From assembly GCA_032718475.1 (NCBI GenBank), contig JAUCBJ010007371.1, positions 1 to 34,927 on the forward strand: a stretch of 34,927 bases of DNA. The letters are read 5' to 3'. Source of the stretch: Nemertoderma westbladi. Taxonomy: Eukaryota; Xenacoelomorpha; Nemertodermatida; Nemertodermatidae. Numbering within the stretch: the first letter of the stretch is position 1; the number at the start of each line of letters is the position of its first letter. The notes below the pieces were generated by a model that was not told where the DNA came from, did no database searches, and saw only the letters and a program-made list of their open reading frames with translations. The position numbers and the translations under genes are program-made. This document shows positions 1 through 11,091 of the stretch, one piece after another.

Positions 1-1
1 A

Positions 2-908
2 CCATCAGAGACTGATGAGTATATAACAGTAGATAATATATCAGACAATTCAAATGAAACTGAAATGGATCCTACTTACTCATACAGCATAAAGGAAAAG
101 AAAGGTGAATCCCTACAAGGAAGTCAGGTACCAACAAACATAAGAAAAGACTCTGTAATAATCACAAACCCATCAGTGAAATGTCCCTCTACTCTAGAAC
201 AAGTCCTCAAAAACAATGAGACCTGGCAAGAACCAAAAAGATCTGCCAAACCAACCTTCAAATCAAAGATCCAGATGCAGCACAACATTAAGAATGAAAA
301 CAAATATAGTGAACTAGATAATGATACCAAAATTACCATACTTCCACAACAACTGACTGATTTCTTGGTGAATCTAAATAATGTTTCCAAAGAAACTGTC
401 AATCTAAGAAAATCACAAGGTAGTAGCAAGAATGAACACAACAACTTTAAGCAACATCAAACGAGATACGAACAAGAAACCCAACGAAGCACCCCTTCCA
501 ACAAACGGAAGCAGTAGAAGCAGCACAGATATGAAGCGGAATAATAAAGGGTTTGATCTACACTACAAAACCTCTAGGGATTCATACTGGCACAATAACA
601 ATCAAGCCAACTATAATGGTAATCAATATAAATCTATCCTGCAAGATAATAATAGGCATACGGAGTATGTGAGGAACTCTTGGAGACATGCCCCAGAATC
701 ATCTCGACACCAAAGTCAAACATACCAGCAGTATCAGAAGAACAGAGTGAGTAGACATGATTATCCACATCAACACTTCCCAAACCCTCATCTAAGAGAC
801 CAATCTGAACATACCTCGTACCCCAGTAATGACCAATGTGACATAACCTATGATAACAGGTATTACAACCGATCCAACAGAAGTCATATGGCTAGGAATC
901 GTTTTTAA
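2..908 (+). pseudogene. Partial Asn/Gln/Ser-rich disordered protein, broken by a frame change
   Basis: The frame is open from the left edge of the window to a stop at 517. A second frame (about 432-908) continues the same composition, shifted by one base. Both halves are rich in Asn, Gln, Ser, Lys and Arg. The second half carries many Tyr/His/Asn (for example YDNRYYNRSNRSH) and ends in ARNRF. No zinc finger, membrane segment or enzyme motif is visible. The matching composition suggests one protein disrupted near 480-520 by a one-base indel, or two exons around a very short intron. An AATAAA at 1135-1140 could be its polyadenylation signal. It could be the tail of a retroelement ORF1/gag or the last exon of a host gene. 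I do not recognise it. Confidence 0.35.
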
Positions 909-1694
909 GCTGGCTCCGAGTATCACAACTGGAGACCTAAATTTCAAAAATGCTGGAAATACGAGTAATATTTTGCAGAGAAGTGAAATCAGTCTTACTC
1001 AGTTTTTAAGACTTGCATTTTAATTTTCACATTTTTTACTCAAAATAGATAGATAGACAATTTGTTGTCAAAGAATAGTTAAGGAATGTCTCGCAAAGTT
1101 TATTCATGGGATTTTTCAGTGAATCTAATTTCGCAATAAAAAAATGTCAAATTAATAGTGCTAAAACCCAGCATCACTCTGTAGAACAAATATATTATAA
1201 AAAATGTAATATACTATATTAACACTGACACATTGACTTACCTATACATAGTTGCAACACTACAGTGTATACATGAGACATTGTTTCATAATGTTACATA
1301 TCGAATAACACTATTACTGCTATATCTAGCACATACTCACAACAATCAATACCCTACATCTAAACATTAATTATCATTCCATCTTATATTCAAACGTAAT
1401 TAACCTGTCAATATTGTACTGATAATGTATGTAGAACAAGTAAATTATTATTATTAGTTAGATGTATTTCGTATTAATTAATATGCATTTTATGCTATCG
1501 AAATCATTAGAATAATTGGATCTCGTTGGTAACATATGCTATAGTATAGAATTCAATGAACAATAATTTATAATTGATACTACCACAAGCTATTTGTAAA
1601 CATCTGCGACCAGTTATGATGAATAAATCGATATTGAATAATTATTACTTGGCATTCAACAGCTATAACTCGGATATTTATCGCCTTTTTCTCT
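909..1694. other. AT-rich stretch without a gene
   Basis: Nothing coding is visible on either strand. The only notable sequence is an AATAAA at 1135-1140, about 230 bases downstream of the stop at 906-908. Confidence 0.5.
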
Positions 1695-1775
1695 CGAGGT
1701 TGGGTGGAAGAGTGGGTGACGAGTTGTGAGGAGTTATAACAGTCCCGAGTTCGAACCCGGTTGAATATTTTGTTA
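1695..1775 (+). mobile_element. Possible tRNA-derived SINE head
   Basis: GAGTTCGAACCCGG (about 1746-1759) matches the RNA polymerase III B-box consensus GTTCRANNC. About 45 bases upstream, GTGGAAGAGTGGGTGACG has the spacing and partial sequence of an A box. The T-stem does not pair properly, so this is not a working tRNA gene. It is followed by the 94-bp tandem repeat, which could be the SINE body or tail. Weak support. Confidence 0.3.
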
Positions 1776-1810
1776 TCTGAAAAATTGCGAAATTAAATTT
1801 AGTTACTGGT

Positions 1811-2060
1811 GAAAAATAGTAGAAGTTACCTGTAGACACCTCTAGCGTCTGTAAAATAAAGGTTGGTAAATATGAAAATACTGGTTGCTGAAAAATAGCG
1901 ATTTGAAAAATAGTAGACGTTACCTGTAGACACTCGTAGCACCTGTAAAATAAAGGTTGGTAAATATGAAAATACTGGTTGCTGAAAAATTGCGATTTGA
2001 AAAATAGTAGAAGTTACCTGATGCTAAGTGTAGACACTCGAACACCTGTAAAATAAAGGC
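1811..2060 (+). repeat. 94-bp tandem repeat, about 2.7 copies
   Basis: The block with GAAAAATAGTAGAAGTTACC, TGTAGACAC and CTGTAAAATAAAGG recurs with GTTACC at 1825, 1919 and 2013, a period of 94 bp. The third copy has a short insertion (GATGCTAAG) before TGTAGACAC. No coding content. Confidence 0.8.
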
Positions 2061-2384
2061 TTATGATTGGATGCAGTACTAGAGTTGGGTGACTAATAAC
2101 GCCTCTAGCGGAATAAGCGGGAACTTGAGAAGTTACCATGGTTACGGATGAAATGCTGACATCTGATTGGTTGAAATAATAACGACCACCGCAAAAGGTT
2201 GAAATGGTGGCTTCTGATTGGCTGCAGTACCAGAAATGGATGGTAATGATGGGCTACGGGTGACCATGTGCCCGTGTCATAGTATTGTATACTACTAATA
2301 TATATATATATCGTCAAATTATTATTTTTTTAAATTATAAGAATGTTGAAATGCCGATAAGTCCTTCTTTCCTCAGATAGGAGA

Positions 2385-2409
2385 GGGGGGGGGGGGGGGG
2401 GGGGGGGGG
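2385..2409 (+). repeat. Poly-G tract (25 G)
   Basis: There is an uninterrupted run of 25 guanines. It lies outside the TTAA-bounded element that starts at 2609, which has its own shorter G-run just inside its end. Length may be unreliable for assembly reasons. Confidence 0.9.
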
Positions 2410-2612
2410 ATGGACGCAATAAAATTTCATCCATCTCCAGGGGAAATTCGATGCAAATAAGTGCTGATAACTCTCAAAAATAAAACTATAAAACTGTAAC
2501 CTGTTCTATTGTGTTGGGATAATGTTTTGGTTAAAATAAGGTGCCAGTGTAACCTGCTCCTTTCTCCTTTCCCTAAATTGAGAATTTAACATGGAGGCGG
2601 GATATTAATTAA

Positions 2613-3560
2613 CCCTATTAAACCAGGGGGGGGGGGGGAGGCAATATCACACCCTCGCCCCCCGTGGTTTTTTTGTTATAACTCTGAAACAAACGCAGTG
2701 GGGAATTTTGAAGTTTTATGACTTTTCCTAAAAATCTATTGTCTTCCTAATAGTGAAAACGGTTTTCAAAAATATTGGGAAGTTTTTTAACTACCATTTT
2801 TTAACCCTACTTTTGGCACTTTTTTTGAGACGTTTTTTGAAAATTACATTTCATTAAATATGATTTGTAACATCTCTATTTTTGATTTACACCGGTTTTT
2901 TAGTGTTTACAATTAGATGGAATTCATATAAACAAATTTATAAATTTCAAACTTTTTTTTTTTCGGCGGGTGCCAATTTTGATGCCGGCACCAAATTTTG
3001 AAATATGTCAATTTTGTAAATTTATTGTTTGAATCTGTTTTTTTGCGCAATAGGGGTGTTTGGGATTCTGGTTTCGATGGAATATATACGAGTAGCAACA
3101 GGCGAATCAAACTTGTATTTTTCGGCGCTGTGTGTGCAAAATTTGGTGCCAGCACGAATTTTTGAAAATCCATTCAATAGTTCAATTGCTTGTGACAACT
3201 TATTTCTCGCGTTTTAGAGGTTTGTGGTGGTTCTGAATTCAACGGAATAAATAATTATCTAACTAGACATCTCAAACTTGTATTTTTCGGAAGTGGGTGC
3301 AAAATTTGGTGCTAGCACCAAATTTTGAAAACCATCAAATATATCAATTGATTGTGTCACCTTGTTTCTTGCGTTATACGGGTTTGTGAGGGTTCTGAAT
3401 TCAATGGAATAAGTAAAAATTGCATAAGAGTTTTCAAACTTGTATTTTTCGTCGGTGGGTGAAAATTGTTGTGCCAGCACCAAATGTTTGAAAATAAGCA
3501 ATCTGATCAATAGATAGTACTGTATCATCTTGTTTCTTGCGTTATACGGGTTTATAAGGG
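2613..3560 (+). repeat. Left inverted-repeat arm with four ~163-bp palindrome-centred units
   Basis: The outer part (2613-2940) aligns in reverse complement with 10800-11091. It is followed by tandem units of ~163 bp. Each unit carries a palindrome built on CAAAATTTGGTGCT and its complement, centred near 2986, 3150, 3313 and 3475 (spacing 164, 163, 162). The copy at 3300-3327 is a perfect 28-bp palindrome. Each unit also has a TCAAACTTGTATTTTTCGG segment and a TTGTTTCTTGCGTTATACGG-like segment. Homology to the right arm stops near 3345; the left arm continues for about 1.3 more units. Short open frames here are not coding. Confidence 0.85.
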
Positions 3561-5580
3561 AAGTTTATAAGGCAAAATAGCGTGTTCTACTGTTAAACAG
3601 GGGCGATCAGGAGCGCGCTATTTTTACTGCACAACTGCTAAACACAAAACCGCTACTCACCGCTGGATGGCGCTAACCTGCCGTCCGCTAATATATTTTA
3701 CTAATTTTATACGGCTCCTGCAAATCGCTTGTTCCTTTCTCTACCGATCGCTCGATAGAGAGCTAACTGTTCGAATTTATGAGCCACGCGGGAATAACCA
3801 AAACAATAAACCCGAATCGGCTCCCTAAGCTACTTAAAACGAGTGTGGGAGAGGTTTACACTCAGAGTGTATTCTTATCGCCTAATCTTACTGTTAAAAC
3901 GCGCAAATAAATGCGTCCCTTCTAATTGCAAATACTGGGGTTCCCTAACGGAATATGTGAATGTGAGAATGTTTAAAATAACTCAAAATGTGACAGAATT
4001 TCCTACCAAGACCGGTACTACGGGTCTGAACTTGCCTTCGGCTGGCTTTAGGCCAGCAATCTACTACTGCGTACTGGATACTGCTATCTAGCTATTTGTC
4101 TGCTAATTTCAAATAACTGCCCACCGTGAATAGTTTACAGTACTCCAAATAATTACTTTAACTACTCTCCGCTATGCTGCGTACAAATTCTTAATTTTGC
4201 TAATTAATTACAGTCACAAATATGAAACAGCGTACTAATTACTAAGTGTTCCAGAATGCGCAATTCTAATTTATTACGCACCGGGTAACACTAGTAACAG
4301 CCTAAATACCGTATTATTTTGGCCTAATCAGTAATTATTTATCATAAACTAAGAAATAGAAATCAATCAAGGGAAAAGGGCGCCTATCTAAGCATTCATA
4401 ATTTAATCAGGCACACTTTAGCAATACACAAATCAGCGTAACAATCAATAGCCAATACTTAACAGTTAACAGTTCTCAATGTACAGTTTACAGTCTGCAG
4501 TGTAGAACACGAAGGCCTCTCCCGGGTACATATAGGCTTCCTAACTAACCTAAATTCCTGCCCCCCTAATACTACAAAATAGAGACAAAATCTGGATCGT
4601 CAGCCCCCTAATTACTGTACCGGCAACTGGTCTTCCCTCTACACTGCTAGCCTCCCGACCGCAACAGTGACCCCCCGCCAGCGTTGCTCGCCTTTGAATC
4701 CTCTGCACTCCCTTCGTCGCTACCCCCCAGTGCGCCTGCCGCGCCTACCGGTACCTTAGCCCTCCATTAAAATGAATAGCTACCGAAACGGCGCATGCAA
4801 TCACAAACAGTCTGACAGTCTAAAGAAATCCCGTGGGATTATCGCATCTTAATCACATAGAACCATTCATCAAAAGGTAGAAATCATAGTTCTGATTGTA
4901 ATTTGCAGTAATCATCGAGATTAATTGAGAAACACAGCAAGAAATAAAGCAGAAATTACAAAATTTGCGAATTATTGCAAGAAACAAACGGAAATACAGA
5001 ATAAGAGATTATAGATAACTGAGAATCAAAGACAGAAAACTGAGATAGACTGAGATGCACATACCGGAAATACAGCCAATTTATATGTGATTCATCGAGC
5101 ATGATGCAATAATCCTCTGATTGGTTACCCAATCCGCGCTACCATTAGACCAACCTGGAAGCAGCTAGGCCAATGAGGAAGCCGGATTGTGAACCTATTC
5201 CCCTTCAGAATCACAAATTGCCACCATATATGGTAACATTGGCGTTGCTTAATTTAGCGGTACTAAAAGCACGGTACATAAAATCTAATTTAGTGCGAAT
5301 ATAATAGAAATTAAAGCAAATATACAGTTAGTCCTATTGATACTAATAACAGCAAGCTTATATCAAGGGTTTTATAGGAAACTTGCTACTGTAGAACTAC
5401 TTATTTATATTTTACTACAAAATTACATAGGTAGGACTACATACTGTACAAAATGGATAACATTCACAAATATGGGCGTTTTATTTTCCTTATCTAAATA
5501 TAATTGCGCGTCATTATGGCTTATCTAAATGATTATACTGTATAACGGCTAATATTGGTACACAGCGCCATATATCGTAA
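3561..5580. other. Unassigned non-coding interior of the TTAA element
   Basis: No convincing gene on either strand. The stretch is more GC- and CpG-rich than its surroundings around 3590-3800 and 4480-4800. It starts with a small inverted repeat (AAAATAGCG at 3574-3582, CGCTATTTT at 3616-3624). Around 5120-5180 there are several CCAAT/ATTGG motifs, and at 5224-5233 a CCATATATGG (CArG-like) box. It may be an eroded LTR or another nested element, but I could not find paired LTRs. Confidence 0.4.
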
Positions 5581-5584
5581 CAAA

Positions 5585-6010
5585 GACTAAAGAAGAATAC
5601 AACTAACTAACATTCTCGCTCTGGGGGTTTTAAAGGTCGGTTATTTCATTTCTGATGTCAGTTTCACTTTTAAATAAATCTAGTCTGTCTGTCAGTCATT
5701 CTGTCAGTCATTCTGTTAAAACTAAAAAAGAATACAGACTAATTAACATTTTCGCTATGGAGGTTTTAAGGGGTGCTGATTTAATTTCTGATGTCAGTTT
5801 TTACGTTTACATAAAACTAGTCTGTCTGACTGTACTCTAGTCTGTCGGTCTTTCTGTCGGTCAGTCTGTCAAAATTTAAAAAAGTATACAAACTAACTAT
5901 CAATCTCGCTATGGAGGTCATAAGGGGGGCTGATTTCATTTATGATGTCAGTTTTCACGTTCACGTCTAGTTTGTCTGTTTGGTGGTCTTTCTGTCAGTC
6001 TGTACTACTG
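5585..6010 (+). repeat. Diverged ~135-155-bp tandem repeat, three copies
   Basis: Three copies share GAATACA-ACTAACTAACAT, TCTCGCTATGGAGGT, TTTCTGATGTCAGTTTT and a TCTGTC-rich tail. GATGTCAGTTT recurs near 5654, 5790 and 5944. The tails are expanded runs of (T)CTGTCAGT. No coding content. Confidence 0.75.
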
Positions 6011-6182
6011 TACTATGTGGTTGGAATTACGCCATATACCTAACACTAATAATACAGTCTGCAATACAACCTATCTACAGTACAGAAAGGATTTTTTGCC
6101 ATGAAGAACTCTAAATGTCATTAATAATATCCACCAGTATACCTACTCCAAGAACCTTTCCAAAAAAAAATGTATTCCAGCA

Positions 6183-6253
6183 TGACGTTCACTGCACGTC
6201 TTAGTGCTGTCCATGGTGATGTGCAGTGGACGTCATAATCTCTAAGCGGTTAA
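6183..6253. repeat. 18-bp stem inverted repeat followed by TTAA
   Basis: TGACGTTCACTGCACGTC (6183-6200) pairs with GATGTGCAGTGGACGTCA (6218-6235), 16 of 18 positions, around a 17-base loop. A TTAA follows at 6250-6253 after TAATCTCTAAGCGG. Subterminal TGACGT/CCACTGCAC hairpins close to TTAA resemble ends of piggyBac-derived elements, so this may be one end of a second nested TTAA element. I found no matching opposite end. Confidence 0.5.
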
Positions 6254-6785
6254 CTGGCTTGCTGTTGAATAAATGAATGCAACTGAGAACCTATAAGTTT
6301 AAGAAATCAATATTATGTGAATTTCAGTGCAAAATGGGCAAGAAACAGGATACATCATTTATCCGGATAAAAATATCTTAAAGCCAGATAACATAATAAA
6401 GGATAATATTTCAGGTCAAAAAACATATAAAAATAAGTAAATCAAGATATGCAAAAATTAATATTAACAGCAACACACCATATGGGTTTTTTTTAGGATG
6501 TTTTTGGGGATGGGTGGTTGGGTTAATGTCTAGTCTATTCAGAATGTGTTCGGAGGAAAATATTAATTGTCTTTGTATTCTTTGTGGTAATCTTTCAGGT
6601 CAGGTCAGGTATTCTAGGTCATTGATCAAGAAAACTTGCCACCTCCATGCAGCATAAAGGAAGTGCCACCTGTAGCTGCATGGACCCTCCTACTAGGACA
6701 AATCTGGTCCTGTAACTAGGACCCCCTTAGTTCTGGGATAAGGACGCCGTTGGTCCTGGATTAAGGACCCATATACTTTGCTGCA

Positions 6786-7000
6786 GGGGTATATGGCCTG
6801 GCCAGGCAGATGGTGATCTACCAATGGCTGGTCATGATTAGTGTTCTCATGTCCACTCTGAGTGCACTTCACTGCGACCTGCACCTGGCAGTAGGGGTAC
6901 AGGGCATGACCCAGCAGATGAGCTGCACAGCCAATGGTGGGTCATGTGCGCCAGAGTAGATATGGGTGATGGGCCTCATATCTGACTCCACTGCGACACC
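6786..7000 (+). repeat. Two diverged ~108-bp repeats in the LINE 5' leader
   Basis: GGGGTATATGGCCTGGCCAGGCAGATG (split over two motifs: GGGGTA and CAGATG) near 6786 recurs as GGGGTACAGGGCATGACCCA near 6894. Both copies go on to an AATGG-TGGTCATG motif and ACTGCGAC. Tandem monomers in the leader are known to act as promoters in some LINE families; that role here is inference. Confidence 0.5.
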
Positions 7001-7081
7001 CACCCTGTGGAACGGCAAACCAGGGTGTGGTATTTGCCCCGAGAGCTGGCTCGGCAAAAAAGCACCCCCCAACCCCCCACC

Positions 7082-8150
7082 ATGGATTACATTAGTAACG
7101 CGGAGGTCCGGCCACTAGAGGCCAGTGGAATTACCGGACACAATCGGCCTCACAGGCGTCAGTTATCTCCTGGCCGGCTGCCTGTCTCACCCCCTACTGG
7201 AGAGAGAGAAGCCAACAATTCTTTGAGTCCCTTTCCTGATGACCTTTCTGGCCCAAACCCTAGGTCACCAGGGAGGCCAGATTGTGAGGGGGAGAGGGAT
7301 TCTGGAGTTGGAGGCTACTCTCATGTTCCACCCCGACCAACAAAGCCATTGGTGAATCTGAGGCAAGTCACTAGACTAGCCTCAGTAAACACCCTAACAC
7401 TCGGGTCCCCAATGCGACAAGGTGAGCTGACTGCCTTGGCAGATAAGCCTTCTCTTAGCGCAGTTGGTGTTCAAGAGCACCGAAAGCAGACTGGACAGAC
7501 TGATGAGGTTCTGATTAAGGACATGGGGGCGGTTGGTGACTCGCCGCGTCAGCAGATGATAGGGGCAATGGTGGTATTGGTCTATTGGTGAATCCAACTG
7601 CACATGCAGCATTGGACAAAATAGACCAAATATCTAACCACATCATCCGTTGCCACTTCTCATGTTCTGGAAGACTGGCTAAGACGTTTCCTAAGGTGGT
7701 TCTGATTGTGTGCTACTCTCCAACTAGTGTTGCCCCTGTAGAGGAGGTGGAAAATTTCTACCACAATCTACAAGCAGCTATTGATGGAGTGGATCAGCAT
7801 GCATTCTTAACATTCCTGGGAGACTTTAATGCAAGACTGCATCAATCACCTACATCGCTCTGGGTCTATAGCAATAGTGTCAACCGAAATTCCGTCCATC
7901 TTCTGGATTTTATCTCTGGAAATGGATTGTTTTCGGCTGGAACTCAGTTCAAGAAGCGAACTGGAAAGCTATGGACTCATAGTGGACCCAGTGGTCACAA
8001 GTCCCAGATAGACCATATTCTGTTTTGTAGGAAGTAAAGGAGCTCTATACAAGACTGTAATGCATTTACACTCCAACCCTTCTCCAGTCCAGTGATCACC
8101 GCCTTATTGTGGCCAAGGTAAGACCTAGTCTGCGTGCTAGCAAAACAACG
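7082..8150 (+). pseudogene. LINE apurinic/apyrimidinic-like endonuclease domain (frameshifted)
   Basis: The likely start is the ATG at 7082, in a strong Kozak context (CACCATGG). The first ~95 codons are Pro/Ser/Arg-rich. The endonuclease begins near 7365 with RLASVNTLTLGSPMRQGEL, followed by VGVQEHRK (the catalytic Glu segment). After a frameshift near 7575-7590 it goes on with LLVNPTAHAALDKI, VVLIVCYSPTS, and LGDFNARL (catalytic Asp/Asn) near 7820. A stop at 8035-8037 and another frameshift precede SDHRLIVAKV (catalytic Asp-His) near 8093. All catalytic blocks of the family are recognisable, but no single frame holds them, so this copy cannot make an intact protein. In a live element the enzyme nicks target DNA for target-primed reverse transcription. 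Confidence 0.85.
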
Positions 8151-10316
8151 AAATCTGCCTTGCCGCGGCATGACTGGTCCTCTCTGTTGCAACAGCCAAG
8201 TGTGAGATCCAGCTTCACACTACAGCTGAGCAACATGTATGAGGTTCTTGCCTCAGAGGCGGCAGATCACTGTGAGGTCTATACTGCCTTCACAGAAGCA
8301 GTTAAGTTAGCAGTTGCAGAAACAGTTCCTGTATACCCTCGAAACAGGAAAAGGGCCCCTTGGACTGACAACAAAATCCAGAAGTGCCGAAATGACCTAT
8401 ATAAGGCACAGAAAGAGTCCCAACTCAAACAGACTACACCGGCCAAGAATGCAGTTAAGGCTGCATCTAGGTCCCTGAACAGGCAGTATTCTGTTAATCT
8501 ACAATAGCTTATAAACCAACATGTTGATGCCATCAATGATGCTGACGACAGCAGGCAATCATCCCAGGCATGGAAATCAATAAAATTTGCTTACTGGGTG
8601 GAAAAGCCAACCAACCACCAATGTTAAGGCTGAATCACCAGCCGATCGCCTCAATGGTTGGAAGGCCCACTTTGAAACGCTCCTCAATAATGACAGGGTA
8701 TTGCCTGATAACTTTATAGAAGTAAAAGTGTCTGAGTCTGTACTCCCAGATATTCCCATTTGCGATATGTACTTTGCAGAAGTGAAGGCTGCTGCAAAGA
8801 GCATTAAGACCAATCGTGCCAGTGGAGTAGATGGTGTTTCCCCTGAGGTCTTTAAAATGCCTGAGTTTTTAAAGCTCATCTATCCCATCATAGTAGAGTA
8901 GACATGTACCGAACAACAAGAGTCCCACAAGAAATGAAAACAAATAAGTTGGTGCCAGTTCCCAAGAAGGGCAACCTAACACTCTATGGCTCTTTTCGGG
9001 GAATCTCATTGATCTTGATTGCTGCAAACCTTTACAATAGAATTATATTAAATCGCATCAGGGATCCCATTGAGAGACTGCTCCGTGGAAATCAGAATGG
9101 GTTCCGTAAAGGTCGTGGGACCATGGAACCCATTTTGGCACTTAGAAGGATAATTGAAGAGTTATCAAAAAAGAAAGACAGGCATCTGGCTGTTATCTTT
9201 GTTGACTTCTTCAAGGCCTTTGATTCAGTCTCTCGCTCACGTATGTTCAGCATACCTTCATTATATGGGATTCCTGATGAAATTATTGCAGCAATCATAT
9301 CAGTATACGATGGTTCGACAACATTTGTGTCTACTGTTGACGGTGACACAGAACCATTTGAAGTGTTATGGGGCGTCCTCCAAGGAGACACACTTGCACC
9401 ATTCTTGTTCATAATTGTTATTGACTATGTTCTACGCATGTCCTTAGATCATCATAATGATGATGGGGTGATGATAACTCCACCTACTAGCTCCAGAAGT
9501 CGAGGAAATCCTGCCAAGTATCTAACTGATCTAGACTTTGCTGATGACTTAGGAGTACTCTCAGAATCACTAGAGGGAGCCCAACGGCTCCTCAGCTCAT
9601 TAGAACGTGCTGCTTCTAGTGTTGGTCTTTTTATTAACTCCAGAAAGACCAAAATTTTGACAGTTAACTTTGAAAGTACTCAGCAAGTCTCTGATCGGGT
9701 GAGCATTAGCTCAAAAGATGGTATGCTTGAGCATGTGGATGACTTCTGTTACCTGGGATCATGGATCCGGAAGTCAGGTGAGGACCTTCGAATACGTAAG
9801 GGAAAGGCATGGGCAGCCTTGAATAGGCTTTCCAGGATTTGGAAGTCACCGAGAATTAATCGGAAACTTAAGGTCCGGTTATTTAGAGCAGCAGTAGTTC
9901 CAGTACTCCTCTATGGGAGTCCATGCTGGGCTCTAACTGCTGAGGACACCAAATCTCTGGATGGCACATTCACAAGAATGCTACGCCGGGTTCATTGTGT
10001 CAAGTACAATGCACACATCTCCAACCAGACACTATATAACATTGGAGGTGTCTCATTGGTTCCCCCAAGCTTGACATTAGAACAAAATCGCCTCCGCTTT
10101 GCAGGACATTGCTTTCGCCGTGAGGACCAGCCAGTGCATAATCTTGTACTTTGGCAGCCTCATGGAGTGAATAAGCATGGTGGACAGCCCATGACTTTCT
10201 TGAGACGCATCTTAAAGGACACTGGCCTTGAAGATGCGGATGATCTAGCAAATGTCATGGGTGATAGGGAGTTGTGGCGGTGCAATTTTGTCGATAAGCC
10301 GGCACAGCATTCTTAA
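8109..10316 (+). pseudogene. LINE reverse transcriptase region, largely intact core
   Basis: A linker (8109-8507) ends in an in-frame TAG. After a frameshift, 8587-8901 encodes the pre-RT part with RASGVDGVSPEVF. A further frame change leads to a 470-codon open frame from 8904. That frame carries VPVPKKGN, FRGISLI, QNGFRKGRGT, motif A FVDFFKAFDS, motif B GVLQGDTLAPFLF, motif C DFADDL (the FxDD catalytic pair), and FCYLGSW. The tail has AAVVPVLLYG and FAGHCFRRED. The polymerase copies element RNA into DNA at the nicked target. All core catalytic Asp residues are present, so decay is recent, yet the upstream breaks make the copy a pseudogene. A second copy lies at 24853-26115. Confidence 0.9.
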
Positions 10317-10350
10317 AAATGCAGCTGCAATGCAGCATGCCGATCCTAGT

Positions 10351-11091
10351 AGATATATTTGATGGTTTTAAAAATTTGGTGCTAGCACAACATTTTGCAC
10401 CCACTTCCGAAAAATACAAGTTTGATATGTCTAGTTCGATAATTATATATTGCATTGAATTCAGAATAGCCATAAACCTCCAAAATGCAAGAAATAAATT
10501 GTCACAAGCAATTTTATCTATTGAATGGATTTTCAAAATTTCGTGCTAGCACCAAAATTTGCACACAGCACCGAAAAATACAAGTTTGATAAGCTTGGTG
10601 CAACTCGTATATATTCCATCGAAACCAGAACCCCAAAAAACCCCAATTGCTTAAAAAACAAGTTTCAAACAATCAATTTACAAAATTGACATATTTCAAA
10701 ATTTGGTGCTGGCACCAAAATTTGGCACCCGCCGAAAAAAACAAGTTTGAAATTTCTAAATCAATTTATATGAATTCCATCAAATTGCTAATACCAAAAA
10801 ACCGGTGTAAATAAAAAATAGAGATGTTACAATTCATATTTAATGAAATGAAATTTTCAAAAAACGTCTCAAAAAATAGTGCCAAAAGTAGGTTTAAAAA
10901 ATGGTGCTATAACTCGAAAACTACCCAATATTTTTGAAAACGGTTTTCACTACTAGGAAGACAATAGATTTTTAGGAAAATTCATAAAATTTCAGATTTC
11001 CAACTGCGTTTGTTTCAGAATTATGATAAAAAAACCACGTGGGGTGGGGGTCATATTGACCCCCCCCCCCCCCCCCCCCGGTTTAATAGGG
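10351..11091 (-). repeat. Right inverted-repeat arm with three ~163-bp palindrome-centred units
   Basis: Read on the minus strand this copies the left arm, including the poly-C/poly-G run, the ACCGGTTTTT and GAAAACGGTTTTCA segments and the palindromic units. Palindromes are centred near 10383, 10547 and 10710 (spacing 164 and 163). Homology ends at GATATATTTGATGG (10351), opposite left-arm position ~3345, next to the truncated LINE. Arms differ by scattered substitutions and small indels. Confidence 0.85.

Larger units (their letters stand above)
6590..10333 (+). mobile_element. APE-type non-LTR retrotransposon (LINE), copy 1, damaged and 3' truncated
   Basis: This copy has a 5' leader with internal repeats, an apurinic endonuclease region and a reverse transcriptase, read in plus orientation through several frameshifts. 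The 5' boundary is uncertain (about 6590). At the 3' side it shares AAAAATG(C/T)AGCTGCAATGC with copy 2 (to 26009), then breaks off at 10333. Copy 2 continues another ~100 bp and ends in an AAC-rich tail, so copy 1 has lost its 3' UTR end. An 18-bp filler separates it from the inverted-repeat arm. Order of domains and short-repeat tail recall RTE-related clades; I do not assign the clade firmly. Confidence 0.85.

Noticed and set aside
1735-1765. Functional tRNA gene
   Set aside because: The T-loop sequence is right but the T-stem does not pair and no acceptor stem can be formed; a SINE head is more likely.
3561-5580. piggyBac transposase inside the TTAA element
   Set aside because: No open frame of useful length and none of the DDE/D-type motif context of that family on either strand.
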